From Thalassobaculum fulvum (GTDB taxonomy: Bacteria > Pseudomonadota > Alphaproteobacteria > Thalassobaculales > Thalassobaculaceae): 64,000 bases of DNA. Position 1 is the stretch's first letter. The number at the start of each line of letters is the position of its first letter. The stretch lies in contig NZ_BMZS01000007.1 of NCBI RefSeq assembly GCF_014652915.1, positions 186,001 to 250,000 of the forward strand, written 5' to 3'. The position numbers and the translations under genes are program-made. Below, in pieces: positions 43,824 through 51,745 of this stretch. Below the pieces are notes generated by a model. The model did not search any database and had not been told where the DNA came from. It saw only the letters and a program-made list of their open reading frames with translations.

Positions 43824-44801
43824 ATGCTGATCAAGCGTACCCGGGGATGGGAGATCCCGGAGAACCGGGCGACGCCGGAGGGGGTGTGGCTCGACCGCCG
43901 CCGTCTGCTGAAGGGCCTGGCGGCCGGGCCGGTCCTGACCGGGGCCGCCGCCATGCTGGGCGCCGGGACGGCCGGTGCCCAGGCGGCGACCGACCCGTCG
44001 GCCGGGCTGTACCCGCCGAAGACCAACATGCGCTACCGCGGCGAGCGGGCCATGACGCCCGAGGATCTCGCGACCACCTACAACAACTTCTACGAGTTCG
44101 GCAGCCACAAGAACATCTGGCGTGCGGCCCAGGTCCTGCCGATCCGGCCGTGGACCGTGACCTTCGACGGCATGGTCGAGAAGCCGCAATCGGTGGCCAT
44201 CGACGACCTGCTGAACGCCATGGGACCGCTGGAGCAGCGGGTGTACCGGCATCGCTGCGTCGAGGCTTGGTCGATGACCGTGCCGTGGGCCGGCTTCCCG
44301 ATGAAACGGCTGGTCGGGTACGCCAAGCCGCTGGGTTCCGCGAAATACGTCACCATGCAGACCTTCCAGAACCCGGACCTGGCATCCGGGCAGAAGCAGT
44401 ACTGGTACCCGTGGCCGTACGTCGAAGGACTGACGATCGCGGAGGCGACCAACGAACTGGCGTTCATGGCGACCGGCATCTACGGCAAGCCGATGCCCGC
44501 CCAGAACGGCGCGCCGATTCGGCTGGTCACGCCGTGGAAGTACGGCTTCAAATGCATCAAGTCGATCGTGCGCTTCACCTTCACCGACAAGCGGCCGGTG
44601 TCGTTCTGGGAGCACCTGCAGGCCAGCGAGTACGGGTTCTGGGCCAACGTGAACCCGGAGGTGCCGCACCCCCGGTGGTCGCAGGCGACCGAGCAGCCGC
44701 TCGGCGAGTCCGAGCGCATCCCGACCCAGCTGTACAACGGCTACGGCGAGTTCGTGGCCGACCTGTACAAGGGCATGGACGGCGAGCGCCTGTTCATGTG
44801 A
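43824..44801 (+). CDS. msrP: Protein-methionine-sulfoxide reductase catalytic subunit MsrP (YedY)
   Basis: 325-residue periplasmic molybdoenzyme that reduces methionine sulfoxide in envelope proteins. A Tat signal (DRRRLLKGLAAG, about 24-35) precedes the mature part. The molybdenum-coordinating cysteine is Cys145 in RHRCVEAWSMTVPW, and the fold landmarks NNFYEFGSHK and PWTVTFDGMVEKP are present. The usual membrane partner msrQ (yedZ) is not next to it. Cofactor genes mobB-moeA-moaD-moaE lie in the same window. Confidence 0.95.
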   Translation: MLIKRTRGWEIPENRATPEGVWLDRRRLLKGLAAGPVLTGAAAMLGAGTAGAQAATDPSAGLYPPKTNMRYRGERAMTPEDLATTYNNFYEFGSHKNIWRAAQVLPIRPWTVTFDGMVEKPQSVAIDDLLNAMGPLEQRVYRHRCVEAWSMTVPWAGFPMKRLVGYAKPLGSAKYVTMQTFQNPDLASGQKQYWYPWPYVEGLTIAEATNELAFMATGIYGKPMPAQNGAPIRLVTPWKYGFKCIKSIVRFTFTDKRPVSFWEHLQASEYGFWANVNPEVPHPRWSQATEQPLGESERIPTQLYNGYGEFVADLYKGMDGERLFM

Positions 44802-44809
44802 GGCCGGGC

Positions 44810-45382
44810 TCAGAGCTCGTCGCCGTAGCGGTCCAGGAACAGGGTGGCCGCGAGGATCATGTCGACGGTGCGGCCGTCGCCGGCCAGCGGCAGGTAGATC
44901 CGCTCGATGCGGACATAGTCGTGCAGCCGCCACAGGCGCGGGCGGCCGGCGCGCCATGAGGCCTGGCCGTTGGTGGCGACGGTCCCGAGCGACGCCTCGA
45001 CACGGTCGTCGCGGGAGCCGGGCGTGAGGGTGTCGAGATACGCTCCGGTCGGATCGCCGTCGAAGGCCCGGGCGATGTGAGTGCCGACCAGCCGGTAGCG
45101 GAACCGTAGGGCCGGGGCGCGCTCGACGTCGGCGAGCCACAGATTCGGCAGCAGGGTCGGCACGTCCAGCGGCTCGAAATGCACGCGCCCCGGCACCGCT
45201 GCCTCCGCCGGCCGGATCGAGAGCCAGTATTCGATCAGCGTCCGGATCTTGGGATGCAGCGGCCTGTCGAGCAGCGCTTCGGGCGGTGCGGTCAGCTCCT
45301 GTTCGACATCGCTCTGCAGGGGCGGGACCGACGTCAAACGGCTACTCTCGGCGGTGGCGTGTCGCAGGTTCGCGGCGATCAT
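44810..45382 (-). CDS. PAS_5-domain protein
   Basis: 190-residue protein of the PAS_5 family, mostly found in alphaproteobacteria. After a ~45-residue leader comes the family core: LPNLWLADVERAPALRFRYRLVGTHIARAFDGDPTG split around RYRLVGT, then VRIERIYLPLAGDGRTVDMILA. There is no output domain or transmembrane segment, so it may act by protein contact. A second PAS_5 gene lies at 55667-56218. It ends 8 bases from the converging msrP stop. Confidence 0.82.
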   Translation of the reverse strand: MIAANLRHATAESSRLTSVPPLQSDVEQELTAPPEALLDRPLHPKIRTLIEYWLSIRPAEAAVPGRVHFEPLDVPTLLPNLWLADVERAPALRFRYRLVGTHIARAFDGDPTGAYLDTLTPGSRDDRVEASLGTVATNGQASWRAGRPRLWRLHDYVRIERIYLPLAGDGRTVDMILAATLFLDRYGDEL

Positions 45383-45496
45383 CCGTAGCGGGCCTTAACA
45401 ATCCGTCACCAGGGCAGGCTCGGGATGCGCCTTCGGGCCGCTTTCGCTAGAGTCCCGGATCTCGCAAGGCTTCAACGACGATCTCGGAGGAACGGA

Positions 45497-46243
45497 ATGG
45501 CACGGCTGCAGGGCAAGGTCGCGGTGATCACCGGTGCGGCATCGGGTATCGGACGGGCATCGTCGGCGCTGTTCGCGCGCGAGGGCGCGGTCGTGGTGAT
45601 GGCCGACGTCAAGCGCGAGGCCGGGGACGCGGCCGCCGCCGAGATCGTCGCCTCCGGCGGCCGCGCGGAGTTCGTGACCACCGACGTCTCCAAGGAGGCC
45701 GAGGTCCAGGCGCTGATCGACGGCGCGGTCGCCCGGCACGGCCGGCTCGACGTGCTGTACAACAACGCCGGCGGCGCGACTCCGAAGGACGGCAAGGTCA
45801 CCGAGATGCCGCTGGAGGAGTTCTGGCGCACCATGTCGGTCGATCTGTTCGGCACCTTCCTGGGGTGCCGTTTCGCGATCCCCCACATGGCGGCCGGCGG
45901 CGGCGGGTCGATCATCAACACCACCTCGATCCGGGCGCTGATCGGCACCGCCGGGGCCGATGCCTACTCGGCCGCCAAGGGCGGGGTTCTGACTCTGACC
46001 AAGTCGCTCGCCATGCAATGGCATACCGCGAAGATCCGGGTGAACGCGATCGGCCCCGGCGTGGTGGCGACCGAGCGGGTGAAGGCCATGCTGAAGCCGG
46101 ACGATCCGCTGGTCGCGAAATCCCTGATGGGGGTGCTGGAGCCCGACGACATCGCCTATCTGGCACTCTACCTGGCATCGGACGAGTCCCGGCGGATTAC
46201 CGGCGCGATCCTGCCGGCGGAGAGCGGCGCGAGCGCGTTCTGA
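45497..46243 (+). CDS. Short-chain dehydrogenase/reductase
   Basis: 248-residue classical SDR. Cofactor motif TGAASGIG, structural NNAGG, catalytic Ser in INTTSIRAL and Tyr/Lys in AYSAAKGG are all in place. The substrate is unknown. An in-frame start at 45425 is rejected in favour of the ATG at 45497, which has GGAGG 6 bases upstream. The phosphoesterase gene follows after 18 bases and the methyltransferase 31 bases after that, so the three probably form an operon. Confidence 0.9.
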   Translation: MARLQGKVAVITGAASGIGRASSALFAREGAVVVMADVKREAGDAAAAEIVASGGRAEFVTTDVSKEAEVQALIDGAVARHGRLDVLYNNAGGATPKDGKVTEMPLEEFWRTMSVDLFGTFLGCRFAIPHMAAGGGGSIINTTSIRALIGTAGADAYSAAKGGVLTLTKSLAMQWHTAKIRVNAIGPGVVATERVKAMLKPDDPLVAKSLMGVLEPDDIAYLALYLASDESRRITGAILPAESGASAF

Positions 46244-46261
46244 GCGACCGGGACCCAGGCG

Positions 46262-47089
46262 ATGCGCCTGCGCGCGATCTCCGATCTGCATCTCGCGGCG
46301 GCGCACAACCGGGCGGCGCTCGAGGCGTTGCCCGAGCACCCGGGGGACTGGCTGATCGTCGCCGGCGACGTCGCCGAACGGCTGGAGGTCGTCGACTGGG
46401 CGTTCGGCCTGCTGGCGGGCCGCTTCGAGCGGGTGGTCTGGGTGCCGGGCAACCACGAGCTGTGGACCGTCGCGCGCGACGGCCCGGATGCGGCGCGCGG
46501 CGTGGCGCGCTATGAGCGGCTGATCGCGATCGCCCGCCGGCACGGTGTCGTCACGCCGGAGGACCCGTTCCCCGACTGGCCAGGGCCGCTGCCGGACGGG
46601 GTGTCGCGGCTGGTGATCGTGCCGCTGTTCCTGCTCTACGACTACAGCTTCCGCCCGGACCACGTGGCGCTCGCCGACGTGGTGGCCTGGGCCGACGAGG
46701 CGCACAACGTCTGCGCCGACGAACTGCATCTGCTGCCGGACCCGTTCAGCACGCGGCACGACTGGTGCCGGGCCCGGCTCGAGGAGACCCGGCACCGGCT
46801 GTCGCGCGAGCTTCCGGCCGAGGCGCACACGGTGCTGGTGAACCACTGGCCGCTGCGCCGCGACCTCGTACGCATCCCCCGGGTGCCGCGGTTCACGCCG
46901 TGGTGCGGGACGACCGAGACCGAGGACTGGCATCGCCGCTACCGGGCCCATGCGGTCGTGACCGGGCACCTGCACACCCGGCGCACCGACATCGTGGACG
47001 GCGCCCGCTTCGAGGAGGTCTCGCTCGGCTATCCGCGACAATGGGATCACGGCCGCGGCTGCGCGGGCTATCTTCGGACGATTCTGTGA
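46262..47089 (+). CDS. Calcineurin-like metallophosphoesterase
   Basis: 275 residues with the full set of metal-binding motifs: D8-x-H10 (ISDLHLA), GDV near residue 36, GNHE, VNHWP and a final GHLHTRR. Such enzymes act on phosphomonoesters, diesters or nucleic acids; the substrate is not evident. The location between an SDR and a methyltransferase, and beside the carbamoyltransferases, gives a biosynthetic or editing role as one possibility. Confidence 0.9.
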   Translation: MRLRAISDLHLAAAHNRAALEALPEHPGDWLIVAGDVAERLEVVDWAFGLLAGRFERVVWVPGNHELWTVARDGPDAARGVARYERLIAIARRHGVVTPEDPFPDWPGPLPDGVSRLVIVPLFLLYDYSFRPDHVALADVVAWADEAHNVCADELHLLPDPFSTRHDWCRARLEETRHRLSRELPAEAHTVLVNHWPLRRDLVRIPRVPRFTPWCGTTETEDWHRRYRAHAVVTGHLHTRRTDIVDGARFEEVSLGYPRQWDHGRGCAGYLRTIL

Positions 47090-47120
47090 AGCACCACATC
47101 GTGACGGCGGCGGACGGTCC

Positions 47121-48392
47121 ATGAATGACCCTGAACACAGAGCCCTGGAGAGCCGGGTGCGCGAGCAGTACGAGCGGTTTCCGTTCCCCGACCACTCGAA
47201 GTCGCGTGCCGTGATCTCCGCCCTGGCGAATTCCGACGATCCGGCGCGTCTCAGCGGGTCGCTGTTCGGCGGTCGGGCGGACCCGTCGACCTGGTCGATC
47301 CTGATCGCCGGCGGCGGGACTGGCGAGAAGACGCTCGGCCTGGCCATGCTGACCCGGCATTTCGGGACCCGGATCGTTCACCTGGACCTGAGCGGGCGCT
47401 CGATCGAGGTCGCCGAGGGGTTCTGCCGGGCCAGGGGCGTCGACAACGTCGAGTTCGTGCAGGGCTCGATCCACGACATCCCGTCGCTGCTGCCGGGGCG
47501 CCGCTTCGACTACGTGCAGTGCATGGGAGTGCTGCACCACCTTCCCGACCCGCAGGCCGGTCTCGACAGGCTGGCCGGGGTACTCACCGACGGCGGCGCG
47601 TTGTCGCTCGCGGTCTATGCGGACGTCGGTCGCACGGCGGTGTATCTCGCCCGCGAGGCGATGGGCGTCCTGACCGACGGTGTCGCGAGCCTGGACGAGA
47701 CGGTGGCGATCGCGCGGTCCGCGATGGAGCGGCTCCCGAAGTCCAACTGGCTCCGTTCCGATCCGGCGATGATGCTGCACATCGGCCGCCACGGCGACAA
47801 CGCGCTGCTGGACGCCATCCTGCACGCCCGCGACGTCGCCTACGACGCCTACAGCTTCCGCGCGCTGCTCGACGGCTCCGGTCTGGTGTTCGCCGACCAC
47901 TGCGAGCCGTTCCAGAAGATGGTCTACGATGTCCGGGGCTACCGGTTCCCCGCCGACCTGCGACGGCGCGTCGAGGCGCTGCCCGAACTGGCGCGCAAGC
48001 GGTTCCTCGAGCTGTTCCACGGACGGCTCGTGGTCCAGAGCGCCTACGCCTCGCGCGGTGCCGCCCGCCGCGCCCCGTTCGTCGACGACATGATTCCGCA
48101 CCGGACCATCTTCACCAACATCCGCTGGACCCTGGACACCGAGGGCCGGGTCGAGCTGCGGGACACCCGGTTCGGGGGCCTGCGGATGCAGGTCGGCGGG
48201 GCGGCGACCTTCTATCTGCTGAGCGTGAACGAGGTGCGGACGAACGGCGAGATCTTCGACCTCATGATCGCCAAGCAGCCGGCGTTCGGCGACCGGGACA
48301 CGCTCCGGCAGCGACTGGAGAAGGAACTCGAGCCGCTGTTCCGCTACGACCTGATCAGCCTCTGCGACCGGCCGTTCCGGGCCGCTACCTAG
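47121..48392 (+). CDS. SAM-dependent methyltransferase
   Basis: 423 residues. The N-terminus has VREQYERFPFPDH, then a class I Rossmann methyltransferase core with ILIAGGGTGEKTLG (SAM motif I), IVHLDLSG (motif II acidic loop) and VQCMGVLHHLPDP (motif post II). The ~220-residue C-terminal part has no recognised domain. The substrate is unknown. Its TAG stop and that of the converging carbamoyltransferase share one CTAG, so the two genes overlap by 4 bases. Confidence 0.88.
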   Translation: MNDPEHRALESRVREQYERFPFPDHSKSRAVISALANSDDPARLSGSLFGGRADPSTWSILIAGGGTGEKTLGLAMLTRHFGTRIVHLDLSGRSIEVAEGFCRARGVDNVEFVQGSIHDIPSLLPGRRFDYVQCMGVLHHLPDPQAGLDRLAGVLTDGGALSLAVYADVGRTAVYLAREAMGVLTDGVASLDETVAIARSAMERLPKSNWLRSDPAMMLHIGRHGDNALLDAILHARDVAYDAYSFRALLDGSGLVFADHCEPFQKMVYDVRGYRFPADLRRRVEALPELARKRFLELFHGRLVVQSAYASRGAARRAPFVDDMIPHRTIFTNIRWTLDTEGRVELRDTRFGGLRMQVGGAATFYLLSVNEVRTNGEIFDLMIAKQPAFGDRDTLRQRLEKELEPLFRYDLISLCDRPFRAAT

Positions 48393-50413
48393 GGCCGGGG
48401 CCCGGTTGTCGGCCCGCCGCCGCGACGCTCGACCCGGAAACCGTCGAAGTACAGCCGGTCGAGCTCGGACTGCCGGAAGAACCGGACGGCGTCCTGCGGG
48501 GTCTCCACGATCGGCTCGCCCGGCCCGTTGAACGACGTGTTCATGACGACCGGGACGCCGGTCTCCCGGTCGAAGGCCTCGATGACCCGCCGGAAGCCGC
48601 CGCAATCGGCCGATACCGTCTGGATCCGGGCGCTGCCGTCGACATGGGTGATCGCCGGCAGGCGGTTCGAGCGGACCTGCGCGGTGAACAGCATGAACGG
48701 CGAAGGCAGCGGCGCTCCCTGGAACCACTCCGCCGCCCGTTCTTCCAGGACCGCCGGGGCGAACGGCCGCCAGGCCTCGCGCTTCTTGACGCGGTTGACG
48801 CGCTCCCAGTTCTCCTGGCGGCGCGGATCCGCCAGGATCGAGCGGTGCCCGAGGGCGCGCGGACCGATCTCGCTGCGGCCTTCGAACCAGGCGACCAGTG
48901 CGTCGTCGGCGAGCGCGCGGCCGGCGTCCTGGGCCGCGTCGCCGACCGGCGTCACCACCAGGTCGCTGCCGGCCTCGCGAAGGGCCCGCTCGACGCTCTC
49001 GGAGCCGTGCCGCCGGCCGAGATAGGCCGAGGTCGAGGTTTCGGCGCCCTGGGGCTGGCGCGGCAGGTCGAGCACGTGGTGGCTGAGGTAGAGCGCGGAG
49101 CCGATGGCGAGCCCGGAATCGTCGCATGACGGCGGCGCGAACACGGTCTCGAACGGGCCTTCGCGCCAGACCCGGCTGTTGAACGGGCAGTTCAGGGCAC
49201 AGCCGCCGGAGATCGCCAGGTTCAGCGATGGCTGACCCAGCTTCCGGGCGAGCTCGAACAGCGTCAGCGTCGCCAGCAGGCCCTGTTCCTCGAACAGCTT
49301 CTGGGTGGTCGCTGCAAGGTCCTTGCTGAACCGCGACAGCTTGGTCTCGGCCGACGGCTCCGAGACGTCGAGGCCGGCCTCCCGCATCCGCCGGTGGGCC
49401 TGTGCGATCAGTGCCTCGGCGCTGGCCATGAACTGCGGCCCGTCCGCCCCGTCCGCCGTCGGAAAGATCAGTGCCGGATTGTCGTAGACGTTGCCGACCA
49501 GATCGGGGTCGAAGTACCGGGGGCGCCCGTACGGCGCCAGCCCCATCAGCTTGCCCGGCGCCCCTTCGCCGCGATCGAGCTGCAGATAGCGGCCGACCCG
49601 CATGTACATGTTGCCGGACGTCAGGAAGTTCGGCAGCAGCGGGTAGATCCGGTTGCCGCGACCGAGACAGAACAGGCCGCCGCTGTGGCCGAACTGGTTG
49701 CGGTTGACGCCGCCGTCGGTCGTCAGGATCGCCGCATCGTCGCGGTCCGACTGGTAGAACGCGCTGGCGGCATGGGCGGTATGGTGCGACAGCAGGACGC
49801 CGGGAACCACCCGGTCGCGCAGCCGGACCGCGATCGGGAGGTGAAAGGTCTTCGCCTCGATCCAGGGCGCGATACCTTTCCGCAGATCCTCGGGGCTGAT
49901 GTCCCGCAAGGCCCGCAGCGACAGGTTGCGGTCCCAGACCTGCGGGTAGATCGGGAACTCGCGGGTGCCGTGGAAGTCGAATCCGGGGGCCGAGGCGTCG
50001 ACCGGCCGGGCCGCCAGGTGGGCGAAGTCCCTGCGGGTCTGGAACCGGATGGCGATCATCTCCGCGAACTGCCGACGGGTGTTCGCCAGATAACGCATAT
50101 GCGCGCGGACGCCGTCCCGCAGCGGCGCCGGCACGCCCAGCGGGCCGTCGAGGTCGGGGGCGAAGTCGAAGCGGAACGCGTCGCTGTCGTAGAAGATGAA
50201 CGGCCAGTTCTGGGTGCCGGAAACCGCGACGCAGTCGACCTCGTCGAGGGTCGCGCCGGCATCCGCGAGCGCCAGCTCGATGTCCTCGATGGTCGAGATG
50301 CCCGCATGCTTGACGCGGGTGTGGCGTTCCCGTTCGACCAGCGCCCGGATGACGCCGTCGTGTACCACCGCGACGCCGGCGTCGTGGCCCATGTGTATGC
50401 CCAGTACAAGCAC
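48389..50413 (-). CDS. NodU/CmcH-type carbamoyltransferase (copy 1)
   Basis: 674-residue O-carbamoyltransferase that moves a carbamoyl group from carbamoyl phosphate to a hydroxyl, using ATP through a carbamoyl-adenylate. The N-terminus has LGIHMGHDAGVAVVHDG; the iron/metal-binding motif H210-H-x-x-H214 sits in SHHTAHAASAFY; SGGCALNCPFN and DDSGLAIGSALY complete the Kae1-like half. The C-terminal half has FEGRSEIGPRALGHRSILAD and VVMNTSFNGPGEPIVETP. The start is a GTG. A close paralogue is encoded at 51746-53755, with a dehydrogenase gene between them. Confidence 0.93.
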   Translation of the reverse strand: MLVLGIHMGHDAGVAVVHDGVIRALVERERHTRVKHAGISTIEDIELALADAGATLDEVDCVAVSGTQNWPFIFYDSDAFRFDFAPDLDGPLGVPAPLRDGVRAHMRYLANTRRQFAEMIAIRFQTRRDFAHLAARPVDASAPGFDFHGTREFPIYPQVWDRNLSLRALRDISPEDLRKGIAPWIEAKTFHLPIAVRLRDRVVPGVLLSHHTAHAASAFYQSDRDDAAILTTDGGVNRNQFGHSGGLFCLGRGNRIYPLLPNFLTSGNMYMRVGRYLQLDRGEGAPGKLMGLAPYGRPRYFDPDLVGNVYDNPALIFPTADGADGPQFMASAEALIAQAHRRMREAGLDVSEPSAETKLSRFSKDLAATTQKLFEEQGLLATLTLFELARKLGQPSLNLAISGGCALNCPFNSRVWREGPFETVFAPPSCDDSGLAIGSALYLSHHVLDLPRQPQGAETSTSAYLGRRHGSESVERALREAGSDLVVTPVGDAAQDAGRALADDALVAWFEGRSEIGPRALGHRSILADPRRQENWERVNRVKKREAWRPFAPAVLEERAAEWFQGAPLPSPFMLFTAQVRSNRLPAITHVDGSARIQTVSADCGGFRRVIEAFDRETGVPVVMNTSFNGPGEPIVETPQDAVRFFRQSELDRLYFDGFRVERRGGGPTTGPRP

Positions 50414-50580
50414 GTCCTGCCGTCTCCATCGAACCTGGCGAAACCGCGTCCCGCCGCCTGCCGCGGGAAGACGGCCGATGCCGTCAATACCATTCGCCCA
50501 CGGCTTGGCGTATTGCCGATTTGCGGTCTGTCGGCCAGCAGCTGCCGCGGCTAGTCTCCCGGCAAAGCAGGAGGAAGCCC

Positions 50581-51714
50581 ATGAAGATGCGCGCCGCGGT
50601 CCTCAGGACCATCGCCCCCGACCGTCCCTACGCCCGGACCCAGCCGATCTCGGTCGAGGAAGTCGAGCTCGACGGACCGCAGGCCGGCGAGGTGCTGGTG
50701 AAGATCGCCGGCGCCGGGCTCTGCCATTCCGACCTGTCGGTGATCGACGGCTCGCGGCCGCGGCCGCTGCCGGTGGCGCTCGGCCACGAGGGCGCCGGCA
50801 CCGTCGTCGAGGTCGGGGTCGGCGTCCGCGACATCGCCCCCGGCGATCCGGTGGTGTTCCAGTTCTCGGCCAGCTGCGGGCGCTGCGAGCGCTGCCTGGA
50901 GGGCCGGCCGCAGATCTGCATCGCGCACGGGGCGGCCCGGGCCAAGGGCGAGCTGATGGCCGGCGGCAAGCGCCTGCGCGACGCCCGCGGACAGCCGGTC
51001 AACCACCAGTCCGGCGTGTCGTGCTTCGCCGAGTACGCGACGGTCGACCGCGGCTCGGTGGTCAAGGTCGACAAGGACGTGCCGCTGGCGATGGCGGCGG
51101 TGTTCGGCTGCGCGGTGATGACCGGAGTCGGTGCGGCGCTCAACACCGCGGCGATCCGGCCGGGCCAGAAGGTGGCGATCATCGGGCTCGGCGGCGTCGG
51201 CCTGTCGGGCCTGCTGGGCGCGAAGCTGGCCGGTCCGTCGGTATTGATCGCGGTCGACGCCAACCCGGCCAAGCTCGGTCTCGCCCGCCAGCTCGGCGCC
51301 GACCACGCGATCGACGCGCGCGAGCCCGACCACCTCGACCAGATCCGCGACCTGACCGGCGGCGGCGTCGACGTGGCGGTCGAGCTGGCCGGCAACATCA
51401 AGGCTCTGGAGACCGGCTACGGCATCCTGCGCACCGGCGGGACCCTGGTTACCGCCGGCCTGTCGCCGGCCGGCGCGGCGTTCCCGATCCATGCCGCCGA
51501 CCTGGTGACCCGGGAGATCTCGGTAAAGGGCAGCTACATGGGGTCGTGCGTGCCGGTGCGCGACATCCCGCGCTTCATCGAGGCCTACCGTCAGGGCCGG
51601 CTGCCGGTCGACCGGCTGATCGGCGAGCACATCGGCTTCGAGGACATCAACCGCGGCTTCGACCGGCTGGCCGACGGCGAGGTGGTGCGCCAGATCCTGG
51701 TGCCGCACGGCTGA
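50581..51714 (+). CDS. Zinc-dependent alcohol dehydrogenase
   Basis: 377-residue medium-chain dehydrogenase. The catalytic zinc ligands are in GLCHSDLS and LGHEGAGTVV; the structural zinc motif is CGRCERCLEGRPQIC (C-x2-C-x2-C-x7-C); the cofactor fold is AIIGLGGVGLSGLLG. It resembles class III-like dehydrogenases of the family; the alcohol is unknown. The ATG at 50581 has AGGAGG upstream. It sits between two carbamoyltransferase genes and is divergent from copy 1. Confidence 0.92.
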   Translation: MKMRAAVLRTIAPDRPYARTQPISVEEVELDGPQAGEVLVKIAGAGLCHSDLSVIDGSRPRPLPVALGHEGAGTVVEVGVGVRDIAPGDPVVFQFSASCGRCERCLEGRPQICIAHGAARAKGELMAGGKRLRDARGQPVNHQSGVSCFAEYATVDRGSVVKVDKDVPLAMAAVFGCAVMTGVGAALNTAAIRPGQKVAIIGLGGVGLSGLLGAKLAGPSVLIAVDANPAKLGLARQLGADHAIDAREPDHLDQIRDLTGGGVDVAVELAGNIKALETGYGILRTGGTLVTAGLSPAGAAFPIHAADLVTREISVKGSYMGSCVPVRDIPRFIEAYRQGRLPVDRLIGEHIGFEDINRGFDRLADGEVVRQILVPHG

Positions 51715-51745
51715 GCCGGCGGCACTCGCGCGCCGCGGGCACGGC

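Noticed and set aside
41283-45140. 1285-codon open frame on the minus strand
   Set aside because: It is antisense to the EF-G paralogue and msrP, both with clear family motifs; its translation is Arg/Pro/His-rich and matches nothing.
46893-50429. 1178-codon minus-strand open frame
   Set aside because: It runs through the methyltransferase and carbamoyltransferase in a different frame from the recognised products and is a GC-rich shadow.
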